NCBI RefSeq assembly: GCF_041199985.1 | Contig: NZ_CP165647.1 | Location: 1,426,001 to 1,490,000 of the forward strand | Source: Leptotrichia sp. HSP-536 | GTDB taxonomy: Bacteria; Fusobacteriota; Fusobacteriia; Fusobacteriales; Leptotrichiaceae | Reading direction: 5' to 3' | Length of the DNA stretch: 64,000 nt | In this document: in pieces, positions 1 to 8,405 of the stretch | Layout: every line of letters starts with the position of its first letter | How positions within the stretch are numbered: the stretch's first letter is position 1 | The notes under the pieces: model-generated | Database searches by the model: none | Seen by the model: only the letters and a program-made list of their open reading frames with translations | What the model was told of the DNA's origin: nothing | Program-made: the position numbers and the translations under genes

Positions 1-2
1 CA

Positions 3-269
3 GGTGATTATGTAATTAATAGTTTTCTTTTAGGTCAAGTTGGTAAAAACTTTAATTTAGAGAAAAATAATTTAACAGGAAATGAAATTTTAAAAATTGC
101 ATATGAGTTATTGTTAGAAATTAGACAGAAAATTAGAGTAAAATTTATTTGGTTGGAATGTCAAAATAATAAAAAAATTTTGAATTTTTACCAAAATTTT
201 GGATTTTCTAAAATAGATAATTTTATTTCTGAAAATGGTTATAATGTAATGATAATGGAATTAAAATAA
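3..269 (+). CDS. GNAT-family acetyltransferase, C-terminal part only
   Basis: An open frame enters from the left edge and stops at 267-269, giving 88 residues. The C-terminal stretch FYQNFGFSKIDNF is the usual last strand-helix of GCN5-related N-acetyltransferases, so acetyl-CoA-dependent transfer is likely; the acetyl-CoA P-loop and the substrate are outside the window. It ends 23 bases before a gene that begins like a Panacea/SocA antitoxin. GNAT proteins do occur beside such antitoxins, so it may be one half of a toxin-antitoxin pair; that is inference from position. The family call is fairly safe, the role is not. Confidence 0.6.
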   Translation, partial: GDYVINSFLLGQVGKNFNLEKNNLTGNEILKIAYELLLEIRQKIRVKFIWLECQNNKKILNFYQNFGFSKIDNFISENGYNVMIMELK

Positions 270-292
270 ATTGATACAATAGTATAAATGAG

Positions 293-2104
293 ATGAAAAA
301 AATGTATGATGTAAAAGATATTGCCAACTGGTTTTTAACTTATAATTCGTATATGGAAACCAATCAAGGTGCGGATGGAATGAGCAATTTTAAATTGCAA
401 AAATTACTCTATTATGCACAATCAGCTGTTAAAAATAATCTTGAAGTTGAAAGCCTACAGGATTATGAAAAAATGAGACAGATAGGAATAAATGCAAGTG
501 TTGGAAATGTAACAGGAGAAAATAAATCCTATGGCGGTGGTGTAAATTACACAGGAAGGGATAAAAACTGGGTAAATGAACAGACTTCATTAATTGGAAG
601 AAACAGTGTAAATGTTGAAGTAGGCAATAAGCTGACAATAGCAGGAGCAAAAATTGCAAACGAGAAAAACGGTATTGACAAAGGGAACCTTATTGTAAAA
701 GCTAATGAAATTGAAGCACGTGATATTGTAAGCAAGGATAATTTCTTGGCACTGGATACAAATGCAAATATCACAAGAAGAGACATAATAAATAAACAAA
801 AGGGTAACAAAGATAATAACTATGTTGTAGAACGTTATGAAAATGATGGTGGAGTAGGATTTGCAGGAAGTGAAGTGGAAAAAGTAAGCAGAGCAACTAT
901 CGGAAATGGAACAATAGTTACTAATCAAGGCACAGTTGGTGTAAATCGTGATATATCTAAATCTGATGAAAAGACAAGAGATGTAGAAGTAAAAAGAGTC
1001 GGACTAGATTACAACGATGAAAGAAAAGGATGGGGGAAAGTAAATCAGATAATTTCAGAAAATGCTGGAACTATTGGTAAGTTTACTGATAAAATTTCTT
1101 TTATTCCACAGTTTGTTGCTGGAAAAAGTAATGAAGATACATTTAGAGCAGCAACATTTAAAACCATAAGACAAGTTGAGGATGCAATTGATACTAAATT
1201 GTACAATGAGGAACACGGATTGATTCCTACATCTGGACAATATGGTGCAGTTGGAGAATTTATTTTAAAAGCCTTTACTGAAAATAAAGTTGATGGAATT
1301 ACAATAAGAGGAAGAGGAAACACTGTAGAGTCTATGACTAAAATTGAAAGATTAGATGATCTTCCTATTAGTGAAAATCAAAAGGACTTGTTTGGAAATG
1401 GAATGGCCGAAGAACTTGAAAGAGGATCTGCTAATGCAGTTAATCAATATAGATCTCAGGATGCAATAAAAAATAGAGAAGAATTTGAAATAACATTAAC
1501 TTATAATCAAACAATGGGACGTGTATGGGACGGAGTGGAAAGTATATTTGGTAAGTTGTTTAATGGGAAAGGAAATATTTCAACAGGAATTGCAAAAGGA
1601 TACAATACTTTAATTAGAACAAATAATCCAAATCAACAGTATCATATTAGACAGTATAGTCAAGGTAACCTTTATTTTGAAGGTGGAGTTAATTTGTCAA
1701 TTAAAAATGGAGATATGGATTTTTCTAATATTTCTTTGGATCATACTGGAAGCCCAAGAGCTGACAAAATTTTTTATGAACAAGGTAGCATTGCTGGTTA
1801 TAAAAATTTAGGTTCTGCTTCAAATTTTAAAGATGGAATTACAAGTGAAGATGGATATTTTTTAGGTATGAAAGGAATAATTTCTGAGAAAAAACAAGTA
1901 AATATGGGAGAAATAGAAAATCATCAAAGAACATTTATTCAAGATAAATTTAAAAATATTTCTGCATTAGCAACAATAGAAACAGATATAACATTATTGT
2001 TACCTAGTTTTTTCAATAAAAATGATAAAAATGATAAAAATAAATCAAATAATTATAACGGCGAGATATTGACACTCACAGATGATGAAATAAAAAAACT
2101 GTAG
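293..2104 (+). CDS. Chimeric gene: Panacea/SocA antitoxin start fused to haemagglutinin/CdiA-like exoprotein 3' part
   Basis: Residues 1-44 (MYDVKDIANWFL, then NFKLQKLLYYAQ) match the first helices of the Panacea (DUF4065, SocA/GepA) antitoxin domain. The frame then continues into a different protein. Residues about 45-170 have the haemagglutinin-repeat pattern of two-partner-secretion exoproteins (TSLIGRNSVNVEVGNKL, GAKIANE, GNLIVKANEIEARDI), followed by a pretoxin-like region of about 400 residues I do not recognise. No secretion signal, TPS domain or long repeat array remains, so export is unlikely. The join lies near base 425 and looks like a deletion fusion. The frame closes at 2104 after a poly-A run; the next frame continues the protein to 2286. 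Confidence 0.7.
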   Translation: MKKMYDVKDIANWFLTYNSYMETNQGADGMSNFKLQKLLYYAQSAVKNNLEVESLQDYEKMRQIGINASVGNVTGENKSYGGGVNYTGRDKNWVNEQTSLIGRNSVNVEVGNKLTIAGAKIANEKNGIDKGNLIVKANEIEARDIVSKDNFLALDTNANITRRDIINKQKGNKDNNYVVERYENDGGVGFAGSEVEKVSRATIGNGTIVTNQGTVGVNRDISKSDEKTRDVEVKRVGLDYNDERKGWGKVNQIISENAGTIGKFTDKISFIPQFVAGKSNEDTFRAATFKTIRQVEDAIDTKLYNEEHGLIPTSGQYGAVGEFILKAFTENKVDGITIRGRGNTVESMTKIERLDDLPISENQKDLFGNGMAEELERGSANAVNQYRSQDAIKNREEFEITLTYNQTMGRVWDGVESIFGKLFNGKGNISTGIAKGYNTLIRTNNPNQQYHIRQYSQGNLYFEGGVNLSIKNGDMDFSNISLDHTGSPRADKIFYEQGSIAGYKNLGSASNFKDGITSEDGYFLGMKGIISEKKQVNMGEIENHQRTFIQDKFKNISALATIETDITLLLPSFFNKNDKNDKNKSNNYNGEILTLTDDEIKKL

Positions 2105-2286
2105 TAACTCAAAGGATTGTTAAGAATATAAAAAATGAGAATGATTTAAATAAATATATAAACAAAAAAATTAAAGAAAAAATTGAAAATAGCAAGACTA
2201 GAATTGAAAGAAAAGAATCTGGAACTGTTATAAGGGTAAAAAATGAAAAAGTTATGACAAAAGAACAGGCTCAAAAAAAGTTATGA
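2087..2286 (+). pseudogene. Frameshifted extension of the chimeric exoprotein gene
   Basis: Past the stop at 2104 a shifted frame stays open (KKTVVTQRIVKNIKNEND onwards, Lys/Glu-rich) until TGA at 2284-2286, where it overlaps the ATG of the next tail fragment by three bases. One additional A in the run near 2093-2099 would join the two frames. This suggests the exoprotein originally ran to 2286 and was translationally coupled to the tail fragment at 2283. Confidence 0.5.
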
Positions 2287-2735
2287 ATGAGTTAAGAAAG
2301 AAAACATCAGAAGAATTAAGTCCTCATAGACTATATTTTCCAGAATCCTTTGAATACAGAGATAAGTTGGACGAAGTAGAGAGAGAAAAAAATGAATTGT
2401 ATTTGAAATGGGTTGATGAAAATGATTTAGACATAAAAGAAAGACTTGGAAATCAATATAAAGATTTAGTAAAAAAACAAAAAAATTATCAACTTGAATT
2501 TCAAACAGTTGTAAAAGATAGATTGATAAATATTCCTATGGTTAAACCTGAAGATTTGATAGAATTCAGAAACAATATCTTAATAGAAGAAATGAAATCC
2601 GACTTTCCGAGAAATAACAGTTATGATATTAAGGAATTAGATACTTTTGTTCCAAATAAGCCAAAGATTGAAGGTAACAAACAATTAAATATCAATGATT
2701 ATTTAGAAAACTTAAGAAAAAGGATAGGTAAATAA
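2283..2735 (+). CDS. Exoprotein tail fragment, type T1 (module 1)
   Basis: This 150-residue product is Lys/Glu-rich and predicted mostly helical, with no signal peptide or known catalytic motif. It shares SPHRLYF, a helical YRDKLDE block, then NIPMVKPED and DFPRNNSY with the other type-1 tails at 10953, 12986, 14106 and 15379. It ends in the array-wide tail ENLRKRIGK. The ATG lies in the overlap with the preceding frame, so the start is plausible though the ribosome site is weak. The next gene starts one base after its stop. I infer the C-terminal end of a toxin-bearing exoprotein separated from its secretion domain; enzymatic activity is unknown. Confidence 0.5.
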   Translation: MNELRKKTSEELSPHRLYFPESFEYRDKLDEVEREKNELYLKWVDENDLDIKERLGNQYKDLVKKQKNYQLEFQTVVKDRLINIPMVKPEDLIEFRNNILIEEMKSDFPRNNSYDIKELDTFVPNKPKIEGNKQLNINDYLENLRKRIGK

Positions 2736-2736
2736 T

Positions 2737-3327
2737 ATGAAAAATTTGAAGTTTGTATTATTGATAATAGTATCAATAATTTGTTTAAATTCTTGTTTTA
2801 CCCTTGCAAGTTTCTGTGCGGATCATGGATGTATGATGACTGGAATGCCTAAGGCAACTAAAAAAGATCCACAAGGAATTTATATAGTTCTTGATAAAAA
2901 GGAGTATGAAAATTACTTAAAAGAAATATTGAAAAGAAAGAAAGAATATGTAGAGATTGAAGGAAGAAAAATATTATTGCCAGAAAATATGACATTAAAG
3001 AAATATAACCATGATAGTGATGGTATATTTGGAGGATATGGATCTTTGGTTAGTTACTATTTATATGATAAAGAAAAAAAAATAGGTTTTCCTTTGGGAT
3101 TTAGATTAGATGAAAATAAAAATTTAATGACTTCGCTGATAGATGGAACAAATGAGTATGTAAATAAAATAGGAGAACATATTTATTTTTCAAAATCTTA
3201 TCCTTCTGAGAAAGATTATGTAAATAGAATAGGTAAGGATATTTATTTTACTTTTGGTATATTATCAAGTACTGAAAATGAGAAAAAGATTACAAATTTT
3301 TTAAAAGAATTAGTTAAAGAATGGTAA
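2737..3327 (+). CDS. Small lipoprotein, family L1 (module 1; putative immunity partner)
   Basis: The 196-residue product has a clear lipoprotein signal: MKNLKFVLL, a hydrophobic core, and lipobox LNSC with the modified Cys at residue 20. Shortly after come two cysteines (CADHGC) that recur in most L1 members. The middle holds the motif shared by every lipoprotein in this array: LLPENMTLKKY, then a YLYDKEKKIGFPLGF block. It ends in a Lys/Glu helix. It probably sits in the inner leaflet of the outer membrane or in the periplasm. Position behind an exoprotein tail suggests immunity against that tail; nothing in the sequence proves it. Near-identical to the broken copy at 4483. Confidence 0.65.
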   Translation: MKNLKFVLLIIVSIICLNSCFTLASFCADHGCMMTGMPKATKKDPQGIYIVLDKKEYENYLKEILKRKKEYVEIEGRKILLPENMTLKKYNHDSDGIFGGYGSLVSYYLYDKEKKIGFPLGFRLDENKNLMTSLIDGTNEYVNKIGEHIYFSKSYPSEKDYVNRIGKDIYFTFGILSSTENEKKITNFLKELVKEW

Positions 3328-3335
3328 GTAAATAA

Positions 3336-3746
3336 TTGAATTTGAAAAATAAGGATGTAGGTATTGCTGTTGATATTATGAAACAGGAAGAGATTAAAAT
3401 AGAAAGTTTGAAAAACCATAAGGAAAAAGATAGCAGAGAAAAATATGAAAATGCTTTGAGAGAACAAAAAAGATTGATTGATCAAAGAAAGGAAAATGTA
3501 AAGGATATGCTTATGAATGTTCCAAGGGTAAATCCAGATTATGGAAAAGATATGGATAAGGATTTATTTAATGCGAGAGATAATGCGTTAACAGAACAGC
3601 TGAACAAAGATTTTCCAAGAAATAATCCATATAGGAATATCAATCCTGATGAAGGTTTAAATATGCCAAAACCTCAAATAAATAGAGAAAAATCTCAAAA
3701 TATAAATGAACAGTTAAAAAAATTGAGAGAAAGAGTAGGTAACTAA
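3336..3746 (+). CDS. Exoprotein tail fragment, type T2 (module 2)
   Basis: The product is 136 residues from a TTG at 3336; the start is uncertain because no good ribosome site precedes it. It has a charged helical first half, then NVPRVNPDYGKD, NALTEQLNKDFPRNNPY and the tail QLKKLRERVGN. The middle block aligns by eye with the NIPMVKPED...DFPRNNSY part of type T1, so T2 looks like a shortened variant of the same fold. A nearly identical copy with a nonsense codon lies at 5081-5491 but precedes a different lipoprotein gene. Confidence 0.45.
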   Translation: MNLKNKDVGIAVDIMKQEEIKIESLKNHKEKDSREKYENALREQKRLIDQRKENVKDMLMNVPRVNPDYGKDMDKDLFNARDNALTEQLNKDFPRNNPYRNINPDEGLNMPKPQINREKSQNINEQLKKLRERVGN

Positions 3747-3747
3747 G

Positions 3748-4293
3748 ATGAAAAAGTTAAAATTTATATTATTGATTTTGGTAAGTATTTTCTGTTTAAA
3801 TTCTTGTTTTACAATAGCTACAATGCAGGGGGAAGGGCTATTGCCTCCTCCTAAACCTGAAAGTCCTTATTATTATGGTAATAATAAGAAATTAAATACC
3901 TTGCTTCTTACTGAAAATAAAAAAAATATAAAAATTGGAAATAGTAATGTACAAATTTCTATACCAAGTGGGTTAAAGTTAAAAGAATCAGATGGGCTTA
4001 TTAATAATTATTTATATAAAAAAAAATCGTTCAAATTACACGGATATTATTTAGGAAAAGAACTATTTTTACCTATATTTATTTTCAATGAAAATTTTGA
4101 AGAATTTTTAAAAACAGAAAATTTAGTTAAACTAAATGAAAATACTTATTTAAATTTTGAAAAAAATAGTAAAAATAGAAAATTAGATCAAATTATAAAA
4201 AAAATTGATGATAATGTCTTTGCTGTTGTCAGTATTGTTGATATGAATGATAAATCTAAAAATTTCTTTTTAGAGTTGATGAAAGATTGGTAA
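3748..4293 (+). CDS. Small lipoprotein, L1 variant (module 2)
   Basis: This 181-residue lipoprotein has lipobox LNSC at residues 17-20 and starts one base after the preceding stop. After the lipid Cys it has a Pro-rich stretch (LLPPPKPESPYYYG) instead of the cysteine pair found in other L1 members. The core keeps the family pattern in weakened form (ISIPSGLKLKES, NYLYKKKSFK). It ends FFLELMKDW, close to FLKELVKEW of the gene at 2737. The role is inferred as for the other array lipoproteins; a protective or decoy function is possible. Confidence 0.6.
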   Translation: MKKLKFILLILVSIFCLNSCFTIATMQGEGLLPPPKPESPYYYGNNKKLNTLLLTENKKNIKIGNSNVQISIPSGLKLKESDGLINNYLYKKKSFKLHGYYLGKELFLPIFIFNENFEEFLKTENLVKLNENTYLNFEKNSKNRKLDQIIKKIDDNVFAVVSIVDMNDKSKNFFLELMKDW

Positions 4294-4309
4294 AAAGTTT
4301 TAAATAAAA

Positions 4310-4481
4310 AAGAAAGGGTGACGAATATAAAGACACTTTAGAAAAATTATCAAATTTTGATAATGATAAAAATTTAATTTTTTGATAATCGTTTGCTCCA
4401 AATAAGCAAAAGATTGAAGATAATAAACAATTAAATATCAATGATTATTTAGAAAATTTAAGAAAAAGGATAGGTGAATAA
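4310..4481 (+). pseudogene. Remnant of a T1 exoprotein tail (module 3)
   Basis: Only the end is readable: FAPNKQKIEDNKQLNIND followed by the array tail ENLRKRIGE and TAA at 4479-4481. It matches the end of the tail at 2283 (VPNKPKIEGNKQLNIND). Upstream of 4390 the frame is broken by stops. It begins the segmental duplication of 2650-3746. Confidence 0.6.
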
Positions 4482-4482
4482 T

Positions 4483-5072
4483 ATGAAAAATTTGAAGTTT
4501 GTATTATTGATACTATTATCAATAATTTGTTTAAATTCTTGTTTTACCCTTGCAAGTTTCTGTGCGGATCATGGATGTATGATGACTGGAATGCCTAAGG
4601 CAACTAAAAAGATCCACAAGGAATTTATATAGTTCTTGATAAAAAGGAGTATGAAAATTACTTAAAAGAAATATTGAAAAGAAAGAAAGAATATGTAGAG
4701 ATTGAAGGAAGAAAAATATTATTGCCAGAAAATATGACATTAAAGAAATATAACCATGATAGTGATGGTATATTTGGAGGATATGGATTTTTGGTTAGTT
4801 ACTATTTATATGATAAAGAAAAAAAAATAGGTTTTCCTTTGGGATTTAGATTAGATGAAAATGAAAATTTAATGACTTGGATGATAGATGGAACAAATGA
4901 GTATGTAAATAAAATAGGAGAACATACTTATTCTCCAAAATCCTTTACTTATCAGAAAACATATGTAAATAGAATAAATAAGGATATTTATTTTACTTTT
5001 GGTATATTATCAAGTACTGAAAATGAGAAAAAGATTACAAATTTTTTAAAAGAATTAGTTAAAGAATGGTAA
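4483..5072 (+). pseudogene. Frameshifted copy of the L1 lipoprotein at 2737 (module 3)
   Basis: The DNA is nearly identical to 2737-3327, including lipobox LNSC and the CADHGC pair. After KATKK one A is missing from the A-run at about 4605-4610 (five A here, six near 2862), so the frame ends at about 4630. The rest stays open in another frame and can start internally at 4674, giving a 132-residue body without a signal peptide. As read it cannot make a normal lipoprotein. The homopolymer position would allow reversion by slippage. Confidence 0.75.
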
Positions 5073-5080
5073 GTAAATAA

Positions 5081-5491
5081 TTGAATTTGAAAAATAAAGA
5101 TGTAGGTATTGCTGTTGATATTATGAAACAGGAAGAGATTAAAATAGAAAGTTTGAAAAACCATAAGGAAAAAGATAGCAGAGAAAAATATGAAAATGCT
5201 TTGAGAGAACAAAAAAGATTAATTGATTAAAGAAAGGAAAATGTAAAGGATATGCTTATGAATGTTCCAAGAGTAAATCCAGATTATGGAAAAGATATGG
5301 ATAAGGATTTGTTTAATGCGAGAGATAATGCCTTAACAGAACAGTTGAACAAAGATTTTCCAAGAAATAATCCATATAAGAATATCAATCCTGATGAAGG
5401 TTTAAATATGCCAAAACCTCAAATAAATAGAGAAAAATCTCAAAATATAAATGAACAGTTAAAGAAATTGAGAGAAAGAGTAGGTAATTAA
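5081..5491 (+). pseudogene. Nonsense-mutated copy of the T2 tail (module 4)
   Basis: Almost identical to 3336-3746, but the CAA codon of LIDQRKENV is TAA at 5228-5230. An internal start at 5252 leaves 79 residues ending QLKKLRERVGN. The following lipoprotein (5493) is unrelated in most of its length to the one after the intact copy, so the two duplicates diverge exactly at the tail/lipoprotein junction. Confidence 0.75.
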
Positions 5492-5492
5492 T

Positions 5493-5993
5493 ATGAAAAA
5501 GACAAAGTATTTTATTACAGGATTTATCTTTTTATTGTTTCTAAATTCGTGTGGTTATATTAAATATGCTTATGATCAAATTAAATTAGAATCAGCTGAG
5601 AATGGGATAACTAAAATATTACATGAAAGAGATGAAATTGCTGCTATAAACAATCCAAAATACAAGAAAGATATAGAAAATATATTAATTGACATAGAAA
5701 AAAGGAAATCATCAAGTAAAATTATTTTTGAAGATTTAGAATTAAAAGTACCTGAAGGAGTTGTTCTAAAAAGTAAAACATTTATAGATAAAAAAACAGG
5801 ATATGGACTTCCACTACGAATATATAGTTTAGATAAATGTGAAGGATATAATAAAAATTATAGAATTAAATATTTTAATAAAAAATATTATGTACTTAGA
5901 ACAACAGATAGAGTTGATGATAAATATCAATCTATATTTTTTAGAGTGTCTGACGAAAATGGTTTTAAAAATAATTGCGGTATGGGAAGATAA
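5493..5993 (+). CDS. Small lipoprotein, family L2 (module 4)
   Basis: This 166-residue lipoprotein has lipobox LNSC-G at residues 17-20 and starts one base after the preceding stop. Family L2 is marked by YAYDQIKLE after the lipid Cys, a KYKKDIENIL helix, LKVPEGVVLKS, and the array core KKTGYGLPLRIY. Two cysteines (DKCEGY and NNCG near the C-end) could form a disulphide. A close paralogue sits at 9547. No enzymatic motif is visible; envelope immunity protein is the working idea. Confidence 0.65.
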   Translation: MKKTKYFITGFIFLLFLNSCGYIKYAYDQIKLESAENGITKILHERDEIAAINNPKYKKDIENILIDIEKRKSSSKIIFEDLELKVPEGVVLKSKTFIDKKTGYGLPLRIYSLDKCEGYNKNYRIKYFNKKYYVLRTTDRVDDKYQSIFFRVSDENGFKNNCGMGR

Positions 5994-5995
5994 TA

Positions 5996-6224
5996 GAAGA
6001 AAGTTCACCATCTTCCAATAAAAGCTAATTCCAAAGAATTAAATAAAGCAGTCGAGAAAAGCAATAAAGATGTTTTCGGAAGTCAATATGAAAAAGGTAG
6101 ATACAATACAGAATTTCATATTAATACAGCTCCGAACTTAAATAACAGCAGAGGAGAAGATTTTAAGAGAACTAAAGAAATTGAAGATGTTTTAAAAAAA
6201 TTAAAAGGAAGAGTAGGTAATTGA
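5996..6224 (+). pseudogene. Remnant of a T3 exoprotein tail (module 5)
   Basis: Readable from about 6015 as PIKANSKELNKAVEKSNKDV, then YNTEFHINTAP, and the tail VLKKLKGRVGN with TGA at 6222-6224. The 5' part found in the longer T3 copy at 6843 is missing, and no start codon with a ribosome site is present. The fragment joins directly to the end of the L2 gene. Confidence 0.6.
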
Positions 6225-6225
6225 T

Positions 6226-6795
6226 ATGAAAAAAGTAAAGTATTTTATAGTTGGATTTATCTTTTTATTGTTTCTAAATTCGTGCGGTTATCTTCAATAT
6301 GCCTATGAACAGGCAGTAGTAGCTGCTGGGGGCATTCCTTCAACTTACACTGATGGTAATGCAGATCAGTATAAGAAAGATGGACCACGAGCAGTTCAGA
6401 ATCCTAAATACAAACAAAAAGTAGAATTATTGTTGCAAGATATAGTAAACAGGGATTTAACAGAAAAAAATATATATTATATTGATAGAAAAGAAGTTAT
6501 ATTATGGTTACCAGAAGGAGTAGTAATGGGAAAATATACTCAAACTCTTAAAGATAAAAGAACAGGTTATGGACTTCCTTTTCGTTTTGATTATGATAAA
6601 ACATGCCCAGGAAGAATAATAGAAAACTCAATGAATATGTATAATGGCTTAAAAGCTATTTCTGATTTAAAAGGGTATATATTTATATATACTTATGAGT
6701 CAGAAAAACTTACTAAAAATGTAAAGGAAATATTAACAAAAATTAAAGAAAAAAATGGATTTACTCATAATTGTGTTGACGGTAAATTTGAGTAA
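6226..6795 (+). CDS. Small lipoprotein, family L3 (module 5)
   Basis: This 189-residue lipoprotein has lipobox LNSC-G at residues 17-20. Family L3 begins YLQYAYEQAVVAAGG after the lipid Cys. It has a PKYKQKVELLLQDI helix, then ILWLPEGVVMGKY, the core KRTGYGLPFRF, a Cys in TCPGR, and the conserved end KNGFTHNCVDGKFE. The paired cysteines fit an oxidised envelope protein. Paralogues lie at 7468, 8406 and 10282. The ATG follows the tail stop by one base. Confidence 0.65.
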   Translation: MKKVKYFIVGFIFLLFLNSCGYLQYAYEQAVVAAGGIPSTYTDGNADQYKKDGPRAVQNPKYKQKVELLLQDIVNRDLTEKNIYYIDRKEVILWLPEGVVMGKYTQTLKDKRTGYGLPFRFDYDKTCPGRIIENSMNMYNGLKAISDLKGYIFIYTYESEKLTKNVKEILTKIKEKNGFTHNCVDGKFE

Positions 6796-6842
6796 TTTAT
6801 TGATTTTTTGAGAATTTGTTCTTGAAAAAAGGAGGAAGTGAA

Positions 6843-7466
6843 ATGAAAAAATTATTATAAGAAGCGATTGATCAATATGAAAAAGCTAAACAGGATGCTG
6901 TAAGAGATGGAAAAGATGTAGAACAAGCTATTAAAGATTGGAAAAGAGAATGGGCTGAAAAAAATAAATATTCAATTCCTATAACTCCAGATGATGTAGA
7001 AAAAATTGCTGAAAATTATGAATTAGATGTAAACAACAAAGAGCATAAAAAAAAAATAGACGAATTATTAAAACAGGCTTTTGATGATAAGCATGGTTCC
7101 TATATTTATGAATCAGCAAAGTTGGGAACGGAAATGACTAATATTTTTAGAAATGCGTCAGGAAACAAAGGACTAACTGCTGAAGATAAGAATAAAATTA
7201 AAGAACTGAACTATGAAAATCAGGAAAAATTAGTAGACTTATTTAAAAAGTATCCTCCAATAAAAGCTAATTCAAAAAGACTAAGAGATGCAGTTGAAGA
7301 TAGTAATAAAGAAGTCTTTAATAATCAGTATAAGGATGGAAGATACAATACTGAATTTCATATCAATACAGCTCCAAGATGGGATAACCGTAAAGGAGAA
7401 GAGATAAATGAAACTAAAGAAATTCAGGATGTTTTAAAAAAATTGAGAGAAAGAGTAGGTAATTGA
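6843..7466 (+). pseudogene. Longest T3 exoprotein tail, closed by a nonsense codon at codon 6 (module 6)
   Basis: A strong ribosome site (AAGGAGG at about 6830) precedes ATG at 6843, but codon 6 is TAA (6858-6860). The same frame then runs open to 7466: EAIDQYEKAKQDAV, TPDDVEKIAENYELDVNN, YIYESAKLGTEM, PIKANSKRLRD, YNTEFHINTAP and the tail VLKKLRERVGN. Internal TTG starts such as 7122 could give 114 residues. The same nonsense is present in the remnant at 16613, so it predates a duplication. I infer a silent toxin-tail relic. Confidence 0.65.
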
Positions 7467-7467
7467 T

Positions 7468-8016
7468 ATGAAAAAAGTAAAGTATTTTATAGTTGGATTT
7501 ATCTTTTTATTGTTTCTAAATTCGTGTGGCTATCTTCAATATGTCTATGAACAGGCAGTAGTTGCTGCTGGAGGTAATCCATATAAAGATCCGAAACCTA
7601 AAAAGGATGCACCAGATGCGATAGGTAATCCTAAATATAAACAAAAAGTAGAATTATTATTACAAGATATAGCAAATAGAAAGTTAATAGAAAAATTTTC
7701 TTATTTTGATGATAACGAAAAAGAAACAATATTATGGTTGCCTGAAGGAATTGTTCATGGACAAGGAAAAAATCTATTAAAAGACAGAAAAACAGGATAC
7801 GGTATTCCATTAACTTTTAATACTATTTCTGAATGTCCAAAATATTATTCATTAGATAAATATGAGAGCTTAAAGTTAATTTCAAATTCAATAAATAAAA
7901 AAGAATATATATATATAACTTTCTATGGTGATGATAAATATATAAAAGAAATAGTACAAAAAATCAAGGAAAAAAATGGATTTACTCATCGATGTAAAGA
8001 TGGAAAATTTGAATAA
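7468..8016 (+). CDS. Small lipoprotein, family L3 (module 6)
   Basis: This 182-residue lipoprotein differs from its L3 relatives mainly between residues 35 and 50 (YKDPKPKKDAPDAI) and in the C-terminal third. It keeps the L3 start YLQYVYEQAVVAAGG, ILWLPEGIVHG, core RKTGYGIPL, Cys in SECPKY and end KNGFTHRCKDGKFE. The surface-exposed middle varies while both ends are nearly constant, which is what a specificity-determining immunity family would show. Confidence 0.65.
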   Translation: MKKVKYFIVGFIFLLFLNSCGYLQYVYEQAVVAAGGNPYKDPKPKKDAPDAIGNPKYKQKVELLLQDIANRKLIEKFSYFDDNEKETILWLPEGIVHGQGKNLLKDRKTGYGIPLTFNTISECPKYYSLDKYESLKLISNSINKKEYIYITFYGDDKYIKEIVQKIKEKNGFTHRCKDGKFE

Positions 8017-8061
8017 TTTATTAATCTTTTTGCGAATTTGTTCTTGAAAGAAAAGGATGAA

Positions 8062-8404
8062 ATGAAACAAGTTATTGTCGATAAGGTTGAAGAAAATTTA
8101 GAAAATGTATTAAATTGAAGATGATAAAAAAAATATTAGAGAAAAATATTATCAAAATCAAGAAAATTTAATAGATTTATTTAAAAAAAGTCCTCCAATA
8201 AAAGCTAATTCCAAAGAATTAAATAAAGCAGTCGAAGAAAGCAATAAAGATGTTTTTGAAAATCAATATGAAAAAGGTAGATACAATACAGAATTTCATA
8301 TTAATACATCTCCAACCTTTAATAACAGCAGGGGGGGAGATTTTAAGAGAACTAAAGAAATTGAAGATGTTTTAAAAAAATTGAGAGAAAGAGTAGGTAA
8401 TTAA
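8062..8404 (+). pseudogene. Degenerate T3 exoprotein tail (module 7)
   Basis: ATG at 8062 opens MKQVIVDKVEENLENVLN and stops near 8118. A different frame then reads EDDKKNIREKYYQNQENLID, PIKANSKELNKAV, YNTEFHINTSPTF and the tail VLKKLRERVGN, ending TAA at 8402-8404. Compared with 9038-9545, the block between the start and EDDKK is deleted. Confidence 0.6.
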
Positions 8405-8405
8405 T

